Shown: positions 14,815 to 22,192 of the stretch, in pieces
Numbering within the stretch: position 1 is the first letter of the stretch
How the letters are laid out: every line of letters starts with the position of its first letter
Source of the DNA: a virus
Length of the DNA stretch: 39,729 nt
Virus record (IMG/VR): IMGVR_UViG_3300037087_000298
Span: 1-39,729 of that record
Direction: 5' to 3' (one strand)
Notes under the pieces: generated by a model
Told to the model about the DNA's origin: nothing
What the model saw: only the letters and a program-made list of their open reading frames with translations
Databases searched by the model: none
Position numbers and translations under genes: made by a program

Positions 14815-17109
14815 TCACTTAGCGTACTTCACCATCGCCATGGCAAATGGCACCTTCTTCTCAAACGTGTAAAACATACGTTGCATTAAAATATCCCCGC
14901 AGTCTGTAGATCTATTCAATCCTCCCTGCTCCTTTATCTCTTCCTTCGTAATGACTTGCAGTTTCCCGTCCTGGTCTGCGTTCTTCTGCTTCATCTGTTC
15001 TAAATCTTCTATGATCAATTTCTTGGTCTCCATCGGCACATTAAGGTATATGCCTATCATTCCGGAATTCACGTAATTGGCAAGGGTGAACCAGCATTGT
15101 GATCTAAGATTCTTGAAGTTGTGCTGCACTTTGTCAATCTCTTTTTCGTCCTCCTTCTTGATCGGCGAACTTCCAGCCACGAAACCCCTGACCTCCCTTT
15201 TGTACGTGTTCTTCAGTTCGTGGACTATCCCGAAGCCAACGCCCGTCTCATCTATCAGGCAGTTGCTCGATGGGATCATTCTCTTTGTCAGCATCTCGTC
15301 AAGCTCCTTGGCTGTTAGTGAACTCGGGGGCATTATTATCTCGGAAATATAAAATCCGTCCCAAAATGAAATTACTGTCTTGTCCCTTCCCAGTCCGGCC
15401 ATGTCCACTATGCAATATTTCAGTCCCCTCTCCGCATCCAGCGTGAACATGTCTATTATCTTCTCATAGTTGAACAATTTGAAAGGATCGTCTGAATATT
15501 CCCAGTTCCCGTTCAGAAGTCTCTCCATGTTGACTGGATCCAGTTTCTTAAGATTCTCTATGTAGTGCTCGGATATGAACGGATTGTCATATACGCTGGC
15601 CCGTATGTACGCCTTGTAGGGTTCTAACTGATTGTCCTTCCACTTCTTGTAGAATTCCCGGTAAATAAACGTCTTGCAGGGATTCGAACCCATGGCGATC
15701 TTGGGTATTAATCCAAACTCATCCAATTTATACCTTATTCTTGATCTGATGATCTGATAAGCCTGCTCCGTAATCTCTGGCATTTCATCGATAAATCCGT
15801 CGGTGAATTCCGTTGAACCAAGACTAACGAAGTCCGGGTCGGAGGGATACAAAAACAAGTCTTTCAGATATTCCTCTGATCCGTTCGAGAATTTTATCAC
15901 GCTTGTCATGATATTGTAAGTAAAATCCTTTCCTTGCACAAGCCCAAGCTTTTTGCATACCTCGAAGAAAGTTAATAGTGTCGATTCCTTCAATGTTTTG
16001 AGTTGAGCTCTTGCAATGAATCCCCTAGATCCAGCATATTTCAGTCTTCTGTCTATCTGCCAGAGACATCCCGTGAAGCTCTTTGAATTATGTACTATTA
16101 TTTTGTTTTTTGTAATGATATAGTTATAAGTATTCTCAACAGTAAAATCATACCTACACTCATCTGAAGAATAAAATTCTATCTCCCAAATATCATCCAA
16201 ATTTATTTCAAATGCTTCCAACTCTTTCTCAGAATAATATCCTTTATGGTGCTTGGCTTTACATGATATTCCTGCGCCAATTGCTTTCTCCCGCATTTGT
16301 GAGGAACGAATTTCCCTCTTATCTCTATGACCTGCCGATTCGTCAGTTTGCTTGATGCATTCTCCTCTCCCCTGAATGTCTTCAAATTCGATGTCTTGCC
16401 CACATTTCCCTGAAATCCGCTCATTCTTTCTATTGCATGATGAAAATTCTCCTTTGGGGTCACCCATTCCAGATTTTCTATCTGATTGTTCCTTTTGTTG
16501 AAATCCTTGTGGTTTATCTGGTTCTTTCCCAATATCTTCAGTATAAATACTTCTGCCACTAACGTATGAATTTTCACTGCCTTGTTCTTTCCGCCTAAAA
16601 CAATAACCGTATGCAAGTATCCTTTTCTGCTTATTGCCGGATTCATTATCATTTCTCTTCCAGAATTCTTCCAGTTCTTTGTCTTCAATCTTCCTTTGTT
16701 GCTTATCCAATATATCCCATTCTTGTCTATCTCTTTCCAAATCTCTCCAGGCAAGTTCTCCAAGTTCAATCCATTCTCCATTAAATAAGAACTTGTGGTT
16801 CGCTGTTGCTTTGATTTCCGTTCCATTTGTCTTAACTCTTATACATTCTACACCCCCCCCATTTATAAAAGTTTCTACTACCTTATTATAACATAAAGAT
16901 TTCTTTTCTTTATCATAAGAAAGCACCAAATCACCCTTCTTAATCTCTTGTATCTTCTTTTGCCCACCCAAAATTTCTACCGATGTATCTTTGGCAAAGC
17001 ATCCCCCTGCTGCGCCCCCCATGAAGACTTCCGTATGAATGTCATCATTTAGTACTTTCAGAAGTTCCACTTGCTTGGGGGTTATCGGCAGGTTGAGTTC
17101 TCTTTTCAC
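14815..17109 (-). CDS. terminase large subunit interrupted by an intein
   Basis: Uninterrupted 764-codon frame. After removing a 305-residue intein (residues 37-341) the host protein is 459 residues, normal for TerL. Walker A is GGAAGG|SKS, cut exactly by the intein. Walker B is GFIDEMPEI. The RNase H-like nuclease acidic sites are in YCIVDMAGLGRDKT and CLIDETGVGFG, with a late D in STDCGD. It powers DNA translocation into the prohead through the portal and cuts the concatemer. It overlaps TerS by 65 bases. Without protein splicing its ATPase would be dead. Confidence 0.9.
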   Translation of the reverse strand: MKRELNLPITPKQVELLKVLNDDIHTEVFMGGAAGGCFAKDTSVEILGGQKKIQEIKKGDLVLSYDKEKKSLCYNKVVETFINGGGVECIRVKTNGTEIKATANHKFLFNGEWIELGELAWRDLERDRQEWDILDKQQRKIEDKELEEFWKRNDNESGNKQKRILAYGYCFRRKEQGSENSYVSGRSIYTEDIGKEPDKPQGFQQKEQSDRKSGMGDPKGEFSSCNRKNERISGKCGQDIEFEDIQGRGECIKQTDESAGHRDKREIRSSQMREKAIGAGISCKAKHHKGYYSEKELEAFEINLDDIWEIEFYSSDECRYDFTVENTYNYIITKNKIIVHNSKSFTGCLWQIDRRLKYAGSRGFIARAQLKTLKESTLLTFFEVCKKLGLVQGKDFTYNIMTSVIKFSNGSEEYLKDLFLYPSDPDFVSLGSTEFTDGFIDEMPEITEQAYQIIRSRIRYKLDEFGLIPKIAMGSNPCKTFIYREFYKKWKDNQLEPYKAYIRASVYDNPFISEHYIENLKKLDPVNMERLLNGNWEYSDDPFKLFNYEKIIDMFTLDAERGLKYCIVDMAGLGRDKTVISFWDGFYISEIIMPPSSLTAKELDEMLTKRMIPSSNCLIDETGVGFGIVHELKNTYKREVRGFVAGSSPIKKEDEKEIDKVQHNFKNLRSQCWFTLANYVNSGMIGIYLNVPMETKKLIIEDLEQMKQKNADQDGKLQVITKEEIKEQGGLNRSTDCGDILMQRMFYTFEKKVPFAMAMVKYAK
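16087..17001 (-). mobile_element. intein in the TerL Walker A loop
   Basis: 305 residues. Cys1 (CFAKDTSVEI) forms block A. Block B is GTEIKATANHKFLF. The C-terminal blocks are YDFTVENTYNYI and KNKIIVHN, followed by Ser at +1. The middle, about residues 85-255 of the intein, is charged low-complexity sequence in this frame and matches no endonuclease. An HNH endonuclease is instead encoded there in another frame. The insertion at the ATP-binding loop is the classic conserved site favoured by inteins. Confidence 0.9.
16203..16781 (-). CDS. HNH homing endonuclease nested out of frame in the TerL intein
   Basis: Read one base later than the intein frame. Product of about 192 residues from the ATG at 16781 (an ATG at 16826 is also possible). 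It has a NUMOD4 domain (GEIWKEIDKNGIYWISNKGR), an HNH_3 core (QINHKDFNKRNNQIENLEWV, then TPKENFHHA), and a C-terminal helix-turn-helix (NRQVIEIRGK...KQLAQEYHVKPSTIKDII). This is a complete endonuclease, and the intein frame stays free of stops across it. No ribosome site is seen, so its expression route is unclear. Confidence 0.8.
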   Translation of the reverse strand: MENGLNLENLPGEIWKEIDKNGIYWISNKGRLKTKNWKNSGREMIMNPAISRKGYLHTVIVLGGKNKAVKIHTLVAEVFILKILGKNQINHKDFNKRNNQIENLEWVTPKENFHHAIERMSGFQGNVGKTSNLKTFRGEENASSKLTNRQVIEIRGKFVPHKCGRKQLAQEYHVKPSTIKDIILRKSWKHLK

Positions 17110-17602
17110 TTTTGATCTCCTCCACTGATTTTTCTATGAGATTGATTATCACTGGCACATTTCCAGATAACTCGTGCTTGTCTGGCATTTTTTCCTTCTC
17201 GCCCCATGCTTCCAATTCTTCCCTGTAATGTCTGGCTGCAGCAATAACTGCACCGATCCCTCTTAATTTCTGTTCTGGATCCATTGCGTAAGCCAATAAT
17301 TCCATGGCACTTTGAAGTGCTCGGTCTCTGGCAATTCTTAAGTCTATTTTTATCTCTCGCAGATTTGCTGGCTTGTAATGGCCTACTATCCAAGTAAAGT
17401 CGTTATAAATTGTCTGCCTGCTTACTTTGTATTTTTCTGCCAGTGTTTTTGATTGTTTTCTGGCTCCACCTATTGTAAGGGCATTAACTAACATCAATAA
17501 ATCTTCCCTCCTTAAATCTATCTCCAAATTAAAGGGATTAAAAGGTTTTTTCTGTTTAATCGGCAATTGAAGGATTTCAACATTCAAGGGTTCTTCAGTC
17601 AT
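17045..17602 (-). CDS. terminase small subunit
   Basis: Product of 185 residues. A helix-turn-helix (SKTLAEKYKVSRQTIYNDFT, about 52-71) should recognise the packaging site. A central helical region follows (LQSAMELLAYAMDPEQKL), then an oligomerisation-type helix and a disordered end. It overlaps the methyltransferase stop by 4 bases and TerL by 65. Position directly before TerL supports the call. Confidence 0.7.
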   Translation of the reverse strand: MTEEPLNVEILQLPIKQKKPFNPFNLEIDLRREDLLMLVNALTIGGARKQSKTLAEKYKVSRQTIYNDFTWIVGHYKPANLREIKIDLRIARDRALQSAMELLAYAMDPEQKLRGIGAVIAAARHYREELEAWGEKEKMPDKHELSGNVPVIINLIEKSVEEIKSEKRTQPADNPQASGTSESTK

Positions 17603-18357
17603 ACTCCCACCTTCAATAAGTCATCAACTTTTATCGCTTTAATTCCTGTGAGTGCTTCAAATCTTTTTATAATTATTTCCACATATTTTGGATCCAATTC
17701 CATCATGTAGCATCGTCTCCCTGTATGCTCACATGCAATCATTGTGCTGCCGGATCCTCCGAATAAGTCTAAGACTATATCTCCTTGGTCTGAACTGTTC
17801 TCTATTGCTCTTTGAATGAGTGCCACTGGTTTCATTGTTGGATGAACGTATTCTTGGCTGTTTCTTCTTTTAAAGAACCACACATCTGTTTGGCCTCGAC
17901 TTCCTCTGAATTTCTTCTCAGGGTAATAAAAATAAAGCATTGGTTCGTATTGAGAATGATAATCTCTTGCTAATATGCTAAATTCGTTCTTGACCCACAT
18001 TATAAACGTTGGTCTGTATCCTATGTTTTTGAATACCCATGGATAAATTTGTTCAATTTGATTTGTTCCACAACACATGTATACTGCCCCTTTACATATT
18101 CCTGTGTGAATCAAATCCAATAAATCTGTGACTTGGAAGTTTATGTCATTCATGATTCCTCCTAGTGTTTTTACTCTTCTTCCGCCTTTTCTTCGTGCTT
18201 CCGGCTGATAATTAACTGAGTATGGGGGATCAAACCAGCACATATCCGCTTTTTGCCCATCAAGAAGTTTATGTACATCTGTTAATGATAATGAATCCCC
18301 ATACATTAATTTATGGTTCCCGAGAATAAAAATGTCTCCTTTGTTTATTGTTTGCAT
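17599..18357 (-). CDS. DNA methyltransferase, class beta
   Basis: Product of 252 residues. The catalytic motif DPPY (residues 43-46) comes first, and the SAM-binding motif LDLFGGSGST (197-205) lies near the end, defining the beta-type order of amino-methyltransferases (adenine-N6 or cytosine-N4). VHPTMKPVAL (171-180) is also typical. There is no clear target-recognition insert, so it is a small orphan enzyme. It probably modifies the viral genome against host restriction or marks packaging sites. It overlaps TerS and the ART-like gene. Confidence 0.88.
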   Translation of the reverse strand: MQTINKGDIFILGNHKLMYGDSLSLTDVHKLLDGQKADMCWFDPPYSVNYQPEARRKGGRRVKTLGGIMNDINFQVTDLLDLIHTGICKGAVYMCCGTNQIEQIYPWVFKNIGYRPTFIMWVKNEFSILARDYHSQYEPMLYFYYPEKKFRGSRGQTDVWFFKRRNSQEYVHPTMKPVALIQRAIENSSDQGDIVLDLFGGSGSTMIACEHTGRRCYMMELDPKYVEIIIKRFEALTGIKAIKVDDLLKVGV

Positions 18358-18695
18358 TTTTCAAAGCATCCTCTTTTTACTTCTACTGCAATTTCTATAA
18401 TTCTTTCTGGTTTTATTGTTTGTAAGCATACAAAATCCCCTTCGCAATCTATATCCATGTCTCTTTTATCTGTGTGAATATCTTTTAATAATTTTAATCC
18501 TGTAGCGTCAATTGTTATAAGTGCTCCTGGTGTTTGTTCCAGTGTTGAATTGAACATCCATTTGAAAGGGAATTTTGAAAGATATATTCCTTTGAGTTTG
18601 TCTGGCCTTGCGAATGGTCTTTTTGGTACCAAACCTTCTTCTTTAATCTTTGGTACCAAATCCTTTCTTGTTGTGTGATATAGCTTGATTTCCAT
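18345..18695 (-). CDS. ADP-ribosyltransferase-fold protein (predicted)
   Basis: Product of 116 residues with the layout of small ART-fold enzymes. LYHTT (His7) opens the NAD site, GIYLS (Tyr38) is the second strand, and EGDFVCLQTIKPERI (Glu85, then the IxPxxI segment) closes it, giving a possible H-Y-E triad. Related folds include KptA/Tpt1 RNA phosphotransferases and DarT. It could modify host proteins, RNA or DNA. It lies in a cluster with two DNA methyltransferases. The activity is a prediction from motif spacing. Confidence 0.55.
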   Translation of the reverse strand: MEIKLYHTTRKDLVPKIKEEGLVPKRPFARPDKLKGIYLSKFPFKWMFNSTLEQTPGALITIDATGLKLLKDIHTDKRDMDIDCEGDFVCLQTIKPERIIEIAVEVKRGCFEKCKQ

Positions 18696-18741
18696 TTTTT
18701 TCCCCTTAAAATCCTTGCACAGGCTTGCAAGGTCTTGTTTT

Positions 18742-18981
18742 TCAGGCCTCTATTGGTACTTCTGCCTGCTTTTTCTTCTTTTTCTTGATTCTCTGCACAA
18801 GCTCTGTGAATTTGCTGTCTGTTATCATGTCACACATTGTGTCACATCCCCTTTTTTCTCCAATTATAATAATCCCATTTTTCATGGCAAATTCTTCAAG
18901 GAAGTTGTCTAATTCTACCCGTTCTTCATGGGTCATGTTTATTTTAAGCCTGTTTAATCTTTCTTTGACTGTGTTGCTCAT
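18742..18981 (-). CDS. hypothetical small protein
   Basis: Product of 79 residues, overlapping its upstream neighbour by 4 bases. Helical N-terminus (KERLNRLKINMTHEERVELD), two Cys in GCDTMCDM, and a lysine-rich tail KKKKKK. Possibly nucleic-acid binding. No family recognised. Confidence 0.45.
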   Translation of the reverse strand: MSNTVKERLNRLKINMTHEERVELDNFLEEFAMKNGIIIIGEKRGCDTMCDMITDSKFTELVQRIKKKKKKQAEVPIEA

Positions 18982-19211
18982 TGGTTTATCTCCAATTCTT
19001 CAATTTCAAATATGTCTTTCAATATTTTTACTGCCCCATCTCTCTTTGCTTGGGATATCTTGCATTCCTCACAGTCAGAATCCTCAACTTGCATGTCATT
19101 TATTATTCTTGCCCATTTTATTGCTTCACTTCGAACCTCTTGAAGGGCTTTGTTGTACTCTACATTATCTGTCTTTTTGAAGTCGCTTATTTGTTTCAAT
19201 TGATTATTCAT
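18978..19211 (-). CDS. hypothetical small protein with CEEC
   Basis: Product of 77 residues, helical, with a single CEEC pair (DCEECKISQAKRDGAV). It is linked by 4-base overlaps to the ParB-methyltransferase gene upstream and the 79-residue gene downstream, so the three are translated together. No family recognised. Confidence 0.45.
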   Translation of the reverse strand: MNNQLKQISDFKKTDNVEYNKALQEVRSEAIKWARIINDMQVEDSDCEECKISQAKRDGAVKILKDIFEIEELEINQ

Positions 19212-20530
19212 AATACTTTCTCCTTTGGATCCACTGTTCTTTGAATATCCATTTTTGCACTTGGTTTGTAAAGCATGAATCTTTCAATGCATAAACTTAC
19301 ATAACTTGGATCCAGTTCAATTCCATAGCATTTTCTTTTTAATTGATCTGCTGCAATTAATGTGCTTCCGCTGCCCATGAATGGATCTATTATTCTTTCC
19401 CCTTCAAAGCTGAAGAATCTGATGCAATTGTAAGGTAGTTGTACGGGGAATGGCGCAGGGTGATCCTGACTTAATTGTGTTTCGGTCATCATTTCCAATA
19501 CATTCCCTGAATACTTTTCCAATAAGATTTTTGGTATTTGTTCCTTTCTTGTTTTCTCGCCTTCTCCGATTTTGTAAACTATCATTGGCTCATAAATATT
19601 GGGCATTTCTTCTGATGCGTAGATTTCTATTATTTCAGTCTGCACTTTTGGAACGTAGTATCTTGGGAATGGATTTCTTGTTGTGATTGTTCCCCTGGCT
19701 GCGCCTTTTGGTTTGCTCCAATAGATGTTCCTGAAGAATGTATAACCAAGTCCTTCAAAGATGTTGTCATACTTTGCTGCAATGTTTATTGGGCCCCATT
19801 CTCTGCCGATGTTTACACAGATAAATCTTCCTTTGTCTATATAGTCTTTCATATTCATAAAAACCTTTTCAATCATGTTCAGATAGTCTTTCATATCCCT
19901 GTTGTCAGAATATTTCCCGTATTTTATATCCAAATTGTAAGGCGGACTTGTTACAACCAAATCCAGTTTTTTGTCTCCGATTAATTTTCTCAAGTTTTCT
20001 GGGTCTGTTGAATCACCGCAAATAATCAGATGATCATCCAATTTCACGATATCCCCTACTTGGATTCCGTATTTGTTGTTTAGATTGAATTGATCTTCCT
20101 GGCTTTTTGCGAAGATGTTCTGCTTATCTTTTTCCCTTAGCCCTAACAAGTAATTTATTTCTTCAGTGTTGAATCCTGTTAATCCCAAGACATCTTGATT
20201 CTTTTCGTCAATCTGCTGCAATAACTCAATCAATTTATCTTCCTCAAATTCCCCGGAGATTTTGTTCATTGCAAGGTTTAATGCTTTCTCTTGCTCTTCT
20301 GTCAATTCTAAAAATAAAGCGTCTGTTTCTTCTATTTTTTCTTCAATAAGAACTTTCAATAATTGATGCCCACTGATTAAGTTTCCTGTTATTTTGTTAA
20401 TTATTAGGGGTCTAAGAATTCCAAACTGCTTCACGCTCTTCTTTAAATTGTTATAATCCTTCTCGCTTATTTTTCTTGGATTGTATTCGCTTGGTTTTAC
20501 TTCTGATATTTTTATTCTTTTTGTTTCCAT
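19208..20530 (-). CDS. ParB-like nuclease domain fused to DNA methyltransferase
   Basis: Started at the ATG at 20530, which has a GGAGG site; an upstream extension overlaps another gene and looks spurious. The product has 440 residues. Residues 1-110 are ParB/sulfiredoxin-like (VKPSEYNPRKI, then ISGHQLLKVL). Then come VTSPPYN (194-199, catalytic, the S/T-PPY form common in cytosine-N4 enzymes) and DPFMGSGSTLIAADQLKRKC near the C-terminus. This fusion is widespread in phages as an orphan methyltransferase. It should act with or against the smaller enzyme at 17599..18357. Confidence 0.85.
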   Translation of the reverse strand: METKRIKISEVKPSEYNPRKISEKDYNNLKKSVKQFGILRPLIINKITGNLISGHQLLKVLIEEKIEETDALFLELTEEQEKALNLAMNKISGEFEEDKLIELLQQIDEKNQDVLGLTGFNTEEINYLLGLREKDKQNIFAKSQEDQFNLNNKYGIQVGDIVKLDDHLIICGDSTDPENLRKLIGDKKLDLVVTSPPYNLDIKYGKYSDNRDMKDYLNMIEKVFMNMKDYIDKGRFICVNIGREWGPINIAAKYDNIFEGLGYTFFRNIYWSKPKGAARGTITTRNPFPRYYVPKVQTEIIEIYASEEMPNIYEPMIVYKIGEGEKTRKEQIPKILLEKYSGNVLEMMTETQLSQDHPAPFPVQLPYNCIRFFSFEGERIIDPFMGSGSTLIAADQLKRKCYGIELDPSYVSLCIERFMLYKPSAKMDIQRTVDPKEKVL

Positions 20531-20829
20531 TAGTCTTCCTCCGATGCAATGAGCTCCAAATCTTTCCTTTTCTGGTCCACAATTCCCATCATCTGCTTCT
20601 GGAATATCTCGCCCATTCCCACGAATGTCCTTTTGTAGAAATAGCACATCACGTTCTTGTTATTTTGGATATCCTTTTCAGTGATTGAGCATTTTAATGT
20701 GTATGCTACCTCGCCTGTATGCCTTATCTCCATCAGTATGCTTTTCCCCTTGTAGGAACTCATGGCCATGTCCACTTCCTCCCCGTTGTCTTCTTCCGTG
20801 TAGAAATCCCAGATTAAGTCTCTGTTCAT
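20530..20829 (-). CDS. hypothetical 99-residue protein
   Basis: Its stop codon shares bases with the ATG of the ParB-methyltransferase gene. The N-terminal half is beta-rich (ILMEIRHTGEVAYTLKCSIT) and the C-terminal half helical (VGMGEIFQKQMMGIVDQKRK). No metal site or membrane segment. It resembles nothing I can name. Confidence 0.5.
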   Translation of the reverse strand: MNRDLIWDFYTEEDNGEEVDMAMSSYKGKSILMEIRHTGEVAYTLKCSITEKDIQNNKNVMCYFYKRTFVGMGEIFQKQMMGIVDQKRKDLELIASEED

Positions 20830-21141
20830 TTATGCCTCCGGTGCCATGTCCGCCCTGTGCTGCTGGACTTCTTCCACTTCCTTCCCGGTCCTTTTGGCCA
20901 TCAGCTGGTTCTCGCTTTGCCATAATTTTGCCATACTCTCTGCCTTCGCAAACTCCTTCTCTATGACTTCGTTGTTCTGTATGTTCTTCTCCAGCTGTTC
21001 CCTCTTTATGTTCAGGGTGTCCTTGTCGGACAGTATGTTCTGCCTTATCCCGTTGAGGTTCTTGAGCACATCCTCCGGGTCCGCCTCGTCCACCGAGTTG
21101 ACGGTTATCCTGAACTTCTTCTTTTCCGAGATCTCTTCCAA
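20830..21141 (-). CDS. coiled-coil protein with uncertain start
   Basis: About 103 residues from a TTG at 21141. The centre (about 38-75) is a coiled coil (KDTLNIKREQLEKNIQNNEV). The only good ribosome site, AGGAGGT, lies about 35 bases before the TTG and sits next to in-frame ATT and ATA codons. Either a non-standard start is used or the 5' end was removed when the endonuclease gene upstream inserted. No function assigned. Confidence 0.45.
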   Translation of the reverse strand: MEEISEKKKFRITVNSVDEADPEDVLKNLNGIRQNILSDKDTLNIKREQLEKNIQNNEVIEKEFAKAESMAKLWQSENQLMAKRTGKEVEEVQQHRADMAPEA

Positions 21142-21172
21142 TTTGATGTCCCTGCTTATCGTGTTTATAATT

Positions 21173-21784
21173 TTAATTACCTCCTGTTTTTACATTTAAT
21201 TTTTCTTTGATTTCCTTCTCATTAACCTCGGTTTCATCAAAGAATATAATCTCCCATCCTTCTTGATTAAATAATCTTATCCTTTCGGCTTTCCATTCTT
21301 CCAATCCCCCGCGGAATAACTCTTTGTGCTTTCTATAAAAAACCTCAATAGCTATTTTCTTTCCCGTTAAATCAACAAAATCAGGGCATTTTCGTGCAAT
21401 TATTACTTCTCCATTTCCTACAAATTTATATGGAAGATTTAATTTTTTAATCAAGTCTTCAAATTTGATTTCAAGGGAGGATTTTTCTCTTCTTTTCAAT
21501 CTTTTTTGTATATGCTCTTTAGTTTGTTTATGCCCCTTATATTCTGGACTTGTATGCGATTCCCTTAAATGTTCAATATGCTTTTCAGATAATTTTTTCT
21601 TATAATTCCATGGATGCTTTCCTTTCATTCTTTTGGAATGTTCTGGATTCTTCCCTAATTTTTTACCTTTGTTCCAAGGTATAACTCCTGTTTTTTTTCC
21701 TTTGTTCCATGGCTTTTGTCCTTTATGACTTTCAATAAGCCTTTTTCTTGTTATCTCTGGATTTTTTAATTTTCCTCTTGCCAT
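21173..21784 (-). CDS. NUMOD3 / Vsr-like homing endonuclease
   Basis: Product of 203 residues. The N-terminus has repeated NUMOD3-type segments (KGQKPWNKGKK, GVIPWNKGKK, MKGKHPWN), which bind DNA. The C-terminus has a PD-(D/E)XK-type core like Vsr: LEIKFEDLIKKL, CPDFVDLTGKKIAIEV, and WEIIFFDETEV. Such enzymes are free-standing homing endonucleases in phages. It is a paralogue in style of 26022..26759. It has a GGAGG site, and the gene after it has a disturbed start. Confidence 0.75.
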   Translation of the reverse strand: MARGKLKNPEITRKRLIESHKGQKPWNKGKKTGVIPWNKGKKLGKNPEHSKRMKGKHPWNYKKKLSEKHIEHLRESHTSPEYKGHKQTKEHIQKRLKRREKSSLEIKFEDLIKKLNLPYKFVGNGEVIIARKCPDFVDLTGKKIAIEVFYRKHKELFRGGLEEWKAERIRLFNQEGWEIIFFDETEVNEKEIKEKLNVKTGGN

Positions 21785-21785
21785 T

Positions 21786-21932
21786 CTATTCTCTGTATTT
21801 CCTCCCGATTTTTAATTGATCATGACGCTTTCGATTATGCTTGCTCTCTTCTGGGACCCACTCCTTGCAAGTCGGGCAGAAGTACATGGGCGCATCTCCC
21901 TTCGGCAAGTCCATGTTTCCCAATTTTGTCAT
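21786..21932 (-). CDS. 48-residue zinc-finger protein
   Basis: I use the internal ATG at 21932, which overlaps the previous stop as ATGA and has a GAGGA site; the longer frame is a shadow of the membrane protein gene. The motif is YFCPTCKEWVPEESKHNRKRH, a C2H2-like site split as CPTC...H...H. Small DNA- or protein-binding zinc finger; target unknown. Confidence 0.6.
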   Translation of the reverse strand: MTKLGNMDLPKGDAPMYFCPTCKEWVPEESKHNRKRHDQLKIGRKYRE

Positions 21933-22192
21933 TCTTGTTTCCTCAATCTCGCCAGATTCTTCAGGTTTAATTCCGTCCCCGTCTTTGCCAGTTGCATGTT
22001 CCACTTTAGATTCTCTGTGTTGGCTTTGCATTGGTCTATCTGGGCCCTCACTAATTCTATGTTCTCCTTGACAGGGTACTCCCAGAATAGCAATGCCCCC
22101 GCGATGAGTATTATAAAAATCCAATGGAATTTATATGCATAAGTCATGTATACAAAAGCTGTACATAAGAGTGCGCTTGGAAGGTTCCTCAT
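21929..22192 (-). CDS. small membrane protein
   Basis: Product of 87 residues. One or two hydrophobic segments (about 5-16 and 22-40, FHWIFIILIAGALLFWEY) are followed by a helical charged tail that could be a coiled coil (ELVRAQIDQCKANTENLKWN). It overlaps both neighbours by 4 bases. It may be an early membrane-associated protein; a holin role is less likely here. Confidence 0.55.
   Translation of the reverse strand: MRNLPSALLCTAFVYMTYAYKFHWIFIILIAGALLFWEYPVKENIELVRAQIDQCKANTENLKWNMQLAKTGTELNLKNLARLRKQE

Noticed and set aside
20531-20647. N-terminal extension of the ParB-methyltransferase
   Set aside because: It overlaps another gene. The ATG at 20530 has a GGAGG site and starts the ParB-like domain directly.
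21933-22124. 64-residue extension of the small zinc-finger protein
   Set aside because: It is read through the membrane protein gene in another frame. The ATGA overlap and GAGGA site support the short form.
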